This document shows positions 11,172 to 21,495 of a stretch of DNA of 64,000 bases, in pieces. Every line of letters starts with the position of its first letter. Within the stretch, counting starts at the first letter, position 1. A model generated the notes under the pieces. The model was not told the origin of the DNA and made no database searches. It saw only the letters and a list, made by a program, of their open reading frames with translations. The stretch comes from Lycium barbarum (taxonomy: Eukaryota; Streptophyta; Magnoliopsida; Solanales; Solanaceae). Location: contig NC_083344.1 of NCBI RefSeq assembly GCF_019175385.1, positions 29,328,231 to 29,392,230 on the forward strand, written 5' to 3'. The translations under genes were made by a program, and so were the position numbers.

Positions 11172-11515
11172 ATTGCAAAATACGGACCATAAAGTGCAAT
11201 ACGGTCCGTAAACTGGCAGTCGTAAACTGCCATGCAAAAGCTTCAGCTTTCTGCCAGTGGTCGTAAAGTGCAAATACGGACCGTAAACTGGTATACGGTC
11301 CGTAAACTGCCAGGTCGTAAACTGGCATGCCAAACTTCAACTTTCTGCCAGCCGAGGAAATGGTTAAAAATGACCTGGTGGACGGACCGTAAACTGATTT
11401 ACGGCCCGTAAACCATGGTCGTAAACCACCATGAAGGCAGCCCAGCTTCTGGTTCTGGAAATGGCTAAATACGCCCATGGAGGACGAGCTGTATAGTGGA
11501 ATACGGTCCGTAAAC
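11172..11515. repeat. ACGGACCGT motif array, E4 5' LTR
   Basis: Repeated near-palindromic units such as TACGGACCGTAAACTG and ATACGGTCCGTAAAC, in both orientations, with TCGTAAACTGCC spacers. The 3' LTR copy (about 21675-22000) has lost part of one spacer. Confidence 0.8.
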
Positions 11516-12908
11516 CTCCATGGACGACCACTGTTCACCCAGCACAGATTTTCCAATTCATTAAATATGAGGATCAAGACTTATTTTATTTCATTACAAC
11601 ATTACACCACTTCTCTCTAGAACTTCTCTCTACATTTATTATATGAGTTTTCAAGGATTATAAGCCATCAATAACATTAAGACAAGTGAATCAAGGATAA
11701 GGGAATCATCAAGGATCATCCAAGTCAAGAAATCCGAATGGAGAAAAACTAGAGTTTTGCTCAAAGAAGAGTATTATCAACCAAAGCTTGTTCCTACAAC
11801 TTCTAAGGTAAGATTCATGATTTTTACAAGATGTTTAAGGTATTGGAGAATTAAAATACATGGATTGTAGAAAATGTGGTCAACTAGGTCATGAATCATA
11901 AATAGTGACATTTTGAGAAATAGTTTGAATTGAGTTATGAATGTTGTTGTGTTGTGATATGAATGTGTTATAAATGGTATTAAGATCATGAACTAAACAC
12001 TTTAGATGAATGGACGAAGATGGGTGTTGTAATCATGAATGTGGGTGAATTAGAGGCAAATTGAGGAATCTAGATAATGTGGATAATGTGAATGACTAAT
12101 GGCCATTGTTATGATATTAATGAAGGTATAAACGCTAGCATTGGAAGGGAACGTGCAAGTGTAGAATAGTTCGACGGAAAGGTATGTAAGGCTAACCCTT
12201 CTTTCATAAGGCATGGTTCTTGGCCAAATTCCTAATTCCTCTATATGAGTATGTTGTCTTCACATGGTTGACATTCCGAGCTCATAAGCTCACGACCCTT
12301 GATATGTACTATGATTATACTATGTTCCTCGTATGACGAGTAAGTCCATAATGTAGATGTAACGATAAAGATGAGAATAGTAATGATAATGATATCAAAA
12401 ATGATGCAAAAGGTGCCTACGGGCTATTATACTTATATGTGCCTATGAAGGGCTATAATGAACCCCGAGCTTATAACGCCGGGTAGAATATATGTATATG
12501 AATATGTATGAAGTATGTATACGATTACAAAACGCGCGCGCACGTCTGCAGATGGTACGGATAACCCTGAAGCCTTGGTAGGGCCAGGTAGAAACAACAT
12601 TGAGCCTTGGTTGGCCAAGTACGTATGAAACACCGAACCTTATGGTCGGGTACGTTATGTATGTATATAAGTGTATGGATATGTATATAATATGAATATG
12701 AATGTGATAAGACTATGTATAAGAATACGAATAAGGACATGTATACGAATATGAGCACAAGTATGGTACGAGTATTATTATGGGATACGAACGACGATGT
12801 ATGCATGTAAGCGACATGATGATGATGATATTACTGTCTCCCCTCCTATGCTATCTTCATATGATATCTATTATGCTTCTATATTGATGTTGATCATGCT
12901 TTACATAC

Positions 12909-12949
12909 TCAGTACATTCTTCGTAGTGACGTCCTTTTATTTGTGGACG
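12909..12949 (+). other. LTR tandem hairpin, E4 5' LTR copy
   Basis: TCAGTAC, 7 nt, GTAGTGA (one mismatch), then CGTCC, 10 nt, GGACG and the CTGC..CATGCCCGCAGGT box. CGTCC/GGACG stem type. Confidence 0.6.
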
Positions 12950-13413
12950 CTGCATCATGCCCGCAGGTGCACAAGGAGACAGACTTGATCCATAGCTGCT
13001 TATTCAGAGATTGCATAGCAGAGCTCCATTTCTTTCGGAGCCGTAGCTTTTGGGTACTTATTCTTTTGTGTATATAATTATGGGCATAGCGGGGTCCTGT
13101 CCCGCTCATACGATATGTCATACTCTTAGAGGCTCGTAGTCATGTGTATGTGGGTAGAGATGTTCGGCCATGTCGGCCCATGTTTTGTATATCTTTTGTT
13201 AGCCACGTCGGCCTTGTACTTATGATGTGGTACAGATGCCTATGAGATGTTAAATGATGATGGTCGTCTAATGGGATCAATATGATTAACGATAAGAAAA
13301 GCACAAATTGACTTATGGTTCACCTAGATGTTATGTTATGTACGATAAGGGGGTGCTTGGGTGGGGTAGCACCTGGTGCTCGTCGCGGCCCCCTAGCCGG
13401 GTCGTGACAAAAG

Positions 13414-13569
13414 TGGTATCAGAGCAGTTCAGTCCTAGGATGTGTCTACGAGTCGTGTCTAGTAGAGTCTTGGTTATGGGTGTGTTGCGCGCCACACTTA
13501 TAAACAGGAAGCTGCGAATATTTTAGGAATGGATGACCTTCTTTCATCTCTATGATCGTGCGATAGAGC
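13414..13569 (+). other. E4 primer binding site and leader
   Basis: TGGTATCAGAGC at 13414-13425, four bases after the LTR end, then a leader that matches E1, E8, E11 and E12 (GTCTAGTAGAGTCTTG, AAACAGGAAGCT) and ends with GATCGTGCGATAGAGC at 13554-13569. Confidence 0.85.
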
Positions 13570-14043
13570 TAAGCCATAGGAGATGAGATTCCCTATATTA
13601 ACCCCCGATTGCAGTGGAAGGTTGGTAATGATGGAAGAAAGTGATTGATGACAATGAAAGCTACGGGGGTAAGCCCCTTTGTTGAGGCTACGTTACCGTA
13701 ATATGTAATACTATGATGATGAATTTATTGCTGTGAAAGTAAGTCGGTGTTCATATGATAGAGGAATTGATTAAATGTGTCTTTTGATGATAAGTTTAGC
13801 TATAAGTTGAGAACTAAGCAAATTGGATGAATCAGAACAAAGATATGCGTCGAATAAAGTAAGAATGTTGAGATATGATCGAAATGTGAAGCTGAAGGAT
13901 GAAAGAGAAATAGGGAGAGGTAACAGGGCAGATCGCTACAGGATCAGGTACACCTCGAAGTGCAATATATGAGGTAAGTTTTGACGTCCTGGTGCTTTTA
14001 CTTGAATGTGGGAGCCCTGTGTGGCTGAGATATGTCGTATATT

Positions 14044-14082
<39 letters not shown>

Positions 14083-15995
14083 TGGCCCTGTGAGGCATTG
14101 TTGGTATTTGCTGCGTGCTGGTTTTGAGATAGTAAGAAATACAGAGGAAACTCTGCCGAAATTTTCCCAGAATATAAAGGAGATAAGATATAAGCTTGCA
14201 ATATGCCCTAACGGGAAAATATGATGTGCAAAAGAGTAATGGCAGAATGCGACTAAGTTAGGAGTATCGTTAATGACTACAGGAGTCGAGTTAGATAGTA
14301 TTGAATTGATAGTAATGGCAGTGATGAGAGCGATATTGATACGGTAAAGAGAAATGCTAGAGTAAAACAAAGGGGGGGGGGGGGGGTTGGAAGCACTAAA
14401 ACATGACATGGAGGAGAAAGTGTAACTCTAATAAAGTGTGATACTGGAGTAGCGATTGGATGTATAAGCACGAGTAAATTACAATAAGTTTATTAGCAAA
14501 ATAAAGTAACAGCGCCCGGAGACAGAGATACGAATATGAAGGGTTATAGTGAATGTGAATACAGTGGTGAAATGACTTACATGGTAAAGTGTAAGAGGGC
14601 CGATTAGAAGGAGTAACTGGTTGAGTATACTTACTTCGTAAGGTTTATATTATTCTGCGAACCGGCTTGCGAATGAGACCAAGAGGTGTCACTTGTAGAG
14701 TTGATTATTATCAGGATATAATGAAGACATAGCGAGAACTGGGATACGGAGTAAGTAAAGTATAGCAATGAAACGACTAAAGATGTGATATGTTCTATAT
14801 GAATAAGGAGTGGATGCAAGTATGAAACCCACAAGTGAGCCCTAGAGAAGTAAACGAGAAAGCTTATAAGACCTTGCTAAAGGAAAGCCCAGCATAGAGG
14901 TTCTTCACTGACAAGAAATGATAGTAGCAATGAAAAACAAAAGGGGGAGTTAACTTGGAAAGGAAATTAGAGAAATGTGATATGGCAAAGTCGTAGTAGT
15001 GGGTGATTGGTATAATCAAGAGTACAAATGATATCTTTAGCTGGATGTAAAAGACCAAGATTGTCGAAGAATGAATTGTACAAAGGCAGCATACTCTAAA
15101 GGACAAAGCGGTGCTAAGTTGAGAATAAGGTCCCTCGTCCGAAGAATCAAGGATTGATTATAAAACGGGAGAAAACAAGATAAATTGAGGAGGAAGGTAT
15201 GTAGAGGAATAAGAATGACAATAGAGAGAAAAGGAAATATGCGAAATACGTATGCTTAAGAAGAAATTGTGTTATGGCTAAAGGAAGGTGTATCTCCTCC
15301 GAATATCTTATACCAAGTTAGAACGAGTAGAGTATATGAAGTAACAGTTGAAAAGAAAAGATGATCATGAGTTATGAATGCTTACCGTACGACAGTAAAA
15401 TGATAGAATAAAGCTATCGCCAAGGACAAACGCCATATGATTACGATTGGTTTTGAAATCAACGTGGAGTGCAAAACAAGAGTAAAAGAGTATGAGGAAT
15501 AAGGAATATTAGTTGCGCATGAGGCTTGGGTCCTGAACAGCAAAGGCGACGTTACAGGTAAAACCCAGGGGGAAGCGAGTGAAGAGAATATAAATGTAGA
15601 GATTGAAATGATGGACTCCAAGGTGTGACAAATATAGACTCTAAAATAAAGAATGAGAGTTATGTAAAAATGAGTCTAACAACGAGTAAATAAACGAACT
15701 TGAATCGAGTAAGCATCTGACACTGTAAGGGAAATCATTTACGAAGACCTTGAACCATGTGACATTGATGAGTAAATAACTCAAGGGGTATGTAAAGGAT
15801 ATGTGTATGATATGATTACGAATAAGAATACGTACATGACATGTATATGAATATGACTATTGATACGACGGGTAAATGACTACGATTATGAATACGAATA
15901 CGGATGTCGATACCTGTATATGTATAGAAACGTATGTACACGAATCACACAAGAATGATTATGCCACTTGCAAGTATTGATGCGTCGCCAATGAA
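13570..15995 (+). mobile_element. E4 non-coding interior (LARD-like 5' half)
   Basis: Where gag, protease and RT should lie there is no supported reading frame. About 13960-14180 has the GAGCCCTGTGTGG and GGCCCTGTGAGGCATTG modules also found in E1 and E12. A (TA)n tract lies at about 14047-14081 and a run of 15 G at 14372-14386. The coding part begins abruptly at about 15996, where the sequence joins integrase in the same frame position as E10. ORFs such as 13936-14409 are antisense or repeat frames. Confidence 0.7.
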
Positions 15996-16879
15996 ACAAA
16001 GTGATGTACGACCAGAAAAGAGAGAAATGGCCCGCGAGCTCCAACAGTTAGCTAGCCTAGGGGTCCGAGTGGTGAACTCAGGTAGCAGCGGAGCTATTAT
16101 TCAGAATTCAGCAGTTTCATCGCTAGTAGCGGAAGTAAAAGAGCGACAATATGAGGATCCCATGCTAATGCAGTACAGAGATACACTCCCTCAGAAGGAG
16201 GAGTCATCATTTGATATTTCGGAAGACGGAGTTCTCCGATGTCGAGGCACGTTATGTGTTCCCGACGTGGTAGGTCTACGTCACCAAATATTGAGGGAAG
16301 CTCATTGTTCCCGTCACTCCTTCCACCCCGGAGCGACGAAGATGTATCACGACATTAAGTCTATATATTGGTGGAATGGGATGAAGAGAGATATGGCGGA
16401 ATTTGTTGCTCAATGTCCTAATTGTCAACAAGTGAAAATCAAGCACCACAAGCCAGGTGGATTGTTGCAAGATATGGAAATCCCAACTTGGAAGTGGGAA
16501 GTGATTAACATGGACTTCATTTCAGGTTTGCCTCGTTCTCGATGTAAGTATGATTATATATATGGGCGACTGTGGATAGACTCACAAAGTCAGCTCATTT
16601 CTTACTGGTCAGAACGACCTATGTGGCAGAAGATTATGCAAGGCTTTACCTTAAAGAGATAGTAAAACTCCATGGCGTCCCGGTATCTATTATCTCCGAC
16701 AGAGGGACTCAGTTTACAACTATGTTTTGAAGATCGTTCCAAGAGGGTCTAGGGACCCAAGTACGCTTAAGCACGACATTTCACCCATAGACCGATGGGC
16801 AAGCTGAACGCACTATTCAGACTCTCGAGGATATGTTACGAGCATGTATGTTAGATTTTGGGGGAAATTGGGGTGATCA
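15996..16879 (+). pseudogene. E4 integrase, first part
   Basis: Ty3/gypsy integrase starting at DVRPEKREMARELQQ, with the zinc-binding HHCC region (EAHCSRHSFHPG, CPNCQQVKIKHH) and catalytic VINMDFISGLP. A frameshift after CKYDY (near 16553) breaks it. Further on the frame reads [10 protein letters not shown], then a stop near FWKSF. E5 cuts it at 16879. It belongs to the E10 pol subfamily (DVRPE.REM), not the E2/E8 one (EVPPEKKEM). Gag, protease, RT and RNase H are absent, so E4 was not autonomous. Confidence 0.85.
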
Positions 16880-17270
16880 TGTCACACCCCGACCTCACTA
16901 GGGTGTGATGGGCACCCGACCCTTACTTAGGGCCGAGCGAACCCTCAGACTCTTGGTACACATAAAATCACGTCATATTTTTTTTTTAAATCAAATAATA
17001 AAGTACATAGCAAAACTTTTCTTTCAGAAAAATTCTTTCCCGTGGCCCTCAGGCCGAACAAATTTGTGAACATACAAAATTCATTACATACAAAGACCGA
17101 CAACCAACACCCACAACACTGTCTGCAAAGTCTAACCAGATTCCAAGCGCATAAAATACAGGCTCTGACTCGGCAGCACTCCGGGAACAAATGGAGCTTG
17201 CCATCTGTGCTGAGATATCTTCCATCTGTCCTCACCTCAACTGGGAGTAACTGCGCGGCATGAAACGCAG

Positions 17271-17308
17271 CCCCCGAAGGACAGGGGGTCAGTACGGAAA
17301 TGCACCGA
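17271..17308 (-). other. LTR tandem hairpin, E5 copy
   Basis: Minus strand: TCGGTGC, 6 nt, GTACTGA, which pairs in RNA with two G-U wobbles; then CCCCC, 8 nt, GGGGG. CCCCC/GGGGG type. Confidence 0.6.
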
Positions 17309-17924
17309 GTATGTAAAGCGACCATGTAACAATATAATCAAAACCCGAGCCAGAAGTATAGAAGTACAACATGTAGGATCGGACCCGAGTCCGAAACAGA
17401 AATACAGAGTGTGTGTGCAGGACCACGACATATATCATAAGCACGGGGTGTAGCCGTCTGAATCGTGATATGAAACAGAGGCACAGAGCTTAACTGACAG
17501 GATCATCGTGCAGATCGGGGCACAGAGTGCGACTGACATACCCGCAACCAAAGCTAGGGGTGCAGAACTATAGCCGACTGAATAATAGTCCGGCTCAGTC
17601 ATACAGAAGCAACACCGACAGAATCATTCTCTGAATCAACTGTCTAGAAGTGTAACAGGCAGAACCATGCATACAGAATCATAACTTACACAAGTACAGA
17701 TAATATACATTTATATCAGGTTTCGGCCCTTTAATGAGGGGCGCAGTAGACAGTGCAACGGAGTGTGCACGAATAACCAGGATGCCACAATGTCACCTCT
17801 GACGTGCAAGTCACACACAAGAGGTTCCGGCTGACGAATACGGCAATTAGAATGCCAAAATGCTTTACTTTCTTTTGAAAATCATTTATGTTTCATGCAT
17901 ACAAAAGAATCAAACGCACACTTA

Positions 17925-18275
17925 CCGCGGCCATAAGTCCAGCGGTCGCCATCACGCATACCGCGGCCAAGTACCCAGCGGTCATTATCACACATACCGC
18001 GGCCAGGGGTCCAGCGGTCACAATCACACATACCGCGGTCAAGTATCCAGCGGTCACAATCATACATACCGTGGTCAAGTATCCAGCGGTCACTACCACA
18101 ATTTCGACATACCGCGGTCAAGGGTCGAGCGGTCTGTGTCGGGCATAATCACAAGTGCGGCAGACGCGGTCAAGGGTCCAGCAGTCAATGCCACACGTCC
18201 GGCATGACGCGGTCAAGGGTCCAGCAGTCAATGTCGGACACGCCGCGGTCGAGGGTCCAGCGGCCAATATCACTT
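17925..18275. repeat. Minisatellite of about 36 bp in E5
   Basis: About nine tandem units of the form CCGCGG(T/C)CAAG.. followed by TCCAGCGGTCA and CACATA. The first four are 36 bp and regular; the later ones vary from about 35 to 53 bp. Each unit has CCGCGGTC and AGCGGTC, so the array is CpG-rich compared with the rest of the LTR. Frames on both strands here (for example 17860-18207) come from the repeat. Confidence 0.9.
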
Positions 18276-20577
18276 ATGCACATATTCACATAACCGGCCC
18301 AGGACTCGGTAAAACAGAAAATAACCATACAGGATACCAAATCACTACTTCCCAAATATAAATCACATGTGCCAGGATCATGCGTCACACAAGATTCAGG
18401 TATGCCAAAATCGTATATCAGAAAATACAGAAGATAAGTAGTTTATCCAAATTATCAGGGTAAGATTTTCAAAACGGTTTAGATGTCAAAAATATTTTAT
18501 AAGGCTCATAAAGGTGGTCATAGCACCTATCGTATAGTGAACAGCATAATAACCAGGAGCTACCTGTGAGCTCCGGACAAAAGTGAGCTGGCTAAAGCCA
18601 TTCCGAAGATATCAAGGTTTCTGTCTCCACAATCGTTTCAATAAACATTAAATCAAACTCAAAATAGTTAAAATAACTCCCGTTTAGTAGTCGGAACAAT
18701 AACCATAAGTTCCCTTGACTTATTGTACAAGAATGAAACAAACAGGACCATAGAAGAGAAGTCGAGGATAGCGGGCCCACCTCGTGTCAAGTCTAGGTGG
18801 TAGACATGAATCACGTACATTATACTCTACGGAGTCACCCAGGAAAGTTTCAGAGCGATCGGATTACATTTGTAAATGTTACGGATGCTTAACCATTTTT
18901 CTAACAAAATGCACCTTTTGTAATTCAATTTCATTGAATGAATAGTACCAAAAATCAATCTCGGATTTCTATGAGCAGAATTGCCCCCGAGGCTCAAATC
19001 TCTGCCTAGTATGTTTAGGACATGCCAAAGAATGAAGGGGAAGGCTTTACATACCTTAGTTGCGCTCTACGCTCGTCCAGACTCGATTCCCGTTTCGTCC
19101 AAAATCTGCAAATGGTCACTTTTACCAATTGTCAAATTCAAGCCTTAAGGGCCCAACTTAAGCACATACTTGCCTACCGAAATTTCGGTAGCATTTCCTT
19201 TATATACATAGCATCCCCGAGACTTAGCTCGGCTCCATATGTCAACAACCAAACCAACAACAACACTAACAACAACAACAATCACCAATATAACACATCA
19301 TAATATAACTAGCTTCCTTTTCGATACAACGCAAAAACTTTCATTCCGACTTCACACTTCCAAACTAATCTCAACGTTTTCATAGTCATCATTAATCAAG
19401 ATCATTACAATGCCATTTGGAAGCATTTCATATCATTTCTACGAAATATTCACACGATATACCAAATATACCAACTTTCCATCCAAGTCATAAAATCATA
19501 CAAAACTTCTAATCTTTAACATACATATTCATAACATGTTTCCATCTTCCACTTCATCAACAATCACCTTAATTCACACCTCAAAACTTCCATTTCTATA
19601 TTTACATAAACTACAATAAGGTTACATATTTCCTACAACAACTCAACAACAAACTTTCCATTACAACAAAAACCATTATTCTTCCATTCACTTCACAACG
19701 ACACAATTAACATACTAAACAACATTAATTCATTTCCATTTCAATTTTCAAACATCACACGGCCAATCATATAAATTTCCAACTTCAACCAAATTCATTC
19801 CACTTTCATTCTCAATATGAATTCCATCATAACCACAACTAGATTACAACATAAAATTCAATTCATATTATCTATACATCAAGGCACACACACGGCCACA
19901 CATGTATATATATAAATGCCATGTAAACTTCCATATTTGCATAATTTCCACTCATTTCCATGCACTACAACATAAACCAAGCTTTCATAACATCACAAGA
20001 ACATGAAATCCTTACCTCTTCTTCAATTCTCCACTTGCCAACACAAACACCTTCTTGCCTTGAAAATTATACCATGTTGGAGAGCATCCTTGAGTGAGTA
20101 ATATTACTAGAAAATCATGATTTTTGGACCATGATTCAAGGAGCTAAGATTTTTTTCATTTTCTTTTTGAAGGGGCCGAAACCCCTCCTCTTGTTCTTGC
20201 TCTCTTGCTTTATTTTTTTTTCTTTCTCTCAATTATTCATGAAACTTCTAAAGGATAAAGACCCCCTTAATCTAATATTTAACACATGGAAATTGTGAGG
20301 TGTGGGCTTGGGCCATAGTGGCCGGCCACCCCCCTCTTTTGGGCCTAATTTTTCATATTTTTTTTGAGCCCAAAGACTTATAACTCTCGTTTTGTAATTC
20401 CCGAAACTAATTTCCAAAATTCCAAATTTGGCCCTTGGCCTACCTCCGTATTTCCACACCAATATTTCTCATGAACAACACACACATGTGTGAATTCAAA
20501 TCAATACATGACTTCATTCCTTACAAATCAAAATTATCTCAAATTTTCCCGAACACTCGAAAGTACGGGATATAACA

Positions 20578-21291
20578 GATCATTTGCCACTCATTGAATT
20601 TTCTTACAATAATAGTTACCATTCCAGCATTCAAATGGCACCGTATGGAGCTCTATATGGGAGAAAGTGTAGATCCCCAATTGGGTGGTTTGAAACCGGT
20701 GAAGCTAAGTTGATAGGGCCAGACTTGGTCCAGCAAGCAATAGAGAAAGTCAAGCTCATACAAGATCGGTTGCTAGCGGTTCAAAGTCGTCAGAAGTCCT
20801 ATGCGCATAATCGTCGAAGGGACTTAGAGTTCCAAGTTAAGGATTGGGTATTCTTGAGAGTGTCGCCAGTGAAAGGCGTTATGAGATTTGGCAAAAAGGG
20901 GAAGCTCAGTCCCCGGTATATTGGGCCATACGAAATTGTGCGCAAAATAGGCAAAGTGGCCTATGAGCTAGATCTACCTCCAGATTTGGAGTCAGTCCAT
21001 CCAGTATTTCATGTCTCGATGCTTCGAAAGTGTGTTGGAGATCCTACGAGGATCGTCCCAGTAAATGATATTCAGGTGACAGAAAAGATAACTTATGATG
21101 AAATACCCATTGCCATATTGGATAGGAAAGTACGGAGGCTTAGAAACAAAGAAGTGGGCTCAATTAAAGTTCTGTAGAGAAATAACAGTCGAGAGGAAAT
21201 GACATGGGAAGCAGAAGAAAATATGCGATCCAAATACCCACATTTATTTCAGCCCTTGCAAGAAGTCCAAGATGAGACGTCAAAATCATAA
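20578..21291 (+). pseudogene. E4 integrase C-terminal part and chromodomain
   Basis: Continues the integrase broken by E5: HLPLIEFSYNNSYHSSIQMA, GRKCRSPIGWFETGEA, the SH3-like segment VKDWVFLRVSPVKGVMRFGK and RYIGPYEIV, LESVHPVFHVSMLRKC, then a chromodomain-like tail with one in-frame stop (KVL stop RNN) followed by REEMTWEAEENMRSKYPHLF. This tail is typical of plant chromoviruses, where it is thought to steer integration to heterochromatin. It ends at a TAA at 21289-21291. Confidence 0.9.
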
Positions 21292-21495
21292 GGTATGTAT
21301 GACTCCTTTTATGCATTTAGGTCGTGTGTGGCCAAATTTCTATTGCTGTCGTATTATTGTCCTGTGAGGCATTGCTATTGTGGGATGTTGTGACAATATG
21401 GTATTGCCACTTTATAAAGAAAACTCTGGCGAAATTTTTATAGAATTCCCCAAGCCTTTAACATTCGAGGACGAATGTTCCTAAGGGGGGTAGAA
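21292..21495 (+). other. E4 3' untranslated region, hairpin and polypurine tract
   Basis: Has the CTGTGAGGCATTG box (about 21361) and the AAACTCTGGCGAAATTT box (about 21421), both of which recur near the 5' side of the E4, E12 and E1 interiors. Then AACATTCG, AGGA, CGAATGTT (21460-21479) and the tract CTAAGGGGGGTAGAA before the LTR. Confidence 0.8.

Larger units (their letters stand above)
10995..13409 (+). mobile_element. E4 5' LTR
   Basis: 2415-bp LTR from TGTTACACC to CGTGACA, with its near-identical partner at 21496-23865. E4 entered the E2 pol here (the bases before are gcataac). It contains an ACGGACCGT motif array, a CGTCC/GGACG-type tandem hairpin, a third stem GCTCC/GGAGC near 13023-13042 and an AGCGGG hairpin at 13088-13106. 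ORFs seen on both strands inside it are chance frames. Confidence 0.95.
16880..20577 (-). mobile_element. E5: solo LTR, TSD gatca
   Basis: 3698 bp, minus strand: starts TGTTATATCCCGTAC (complement of 20563-20577) and ends GGGGTGTGACA (complement of 16880-16890). Perfect 5-bp target duplication gatca at 16875-16879 and 20578-20582. There is no primer site, polypurine tract or coding region inside, so it is one LTR left after LTR-LTR recombination. It holds the tandem hairpin at 17271-17308, a minisatellite at 17925-18275 and a CCCTT..GAGGG module near 17727. Confidence 0.95.

Noticed and set aside
11039..11577. Minus-strand ORFs in the E4 LTR (also 21458-22064)
   Set aside because: They lie over the ACGGACCGT array; the repeated TDRI/YGPY peptides are translations of the repeat, not a protein family.
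13998..14224. Several ORFs of repeated Y and I around 14047-14081 and 29489-29576
   Set aside because: They are translations of (TA)n microsatellites.
17925..18275. CRISPR-like array
   Set aside because: Units are adjacent tandem repeats with gradual divergence and no unique spacers; this is plant LTR sequence, so it is a minisatellite.
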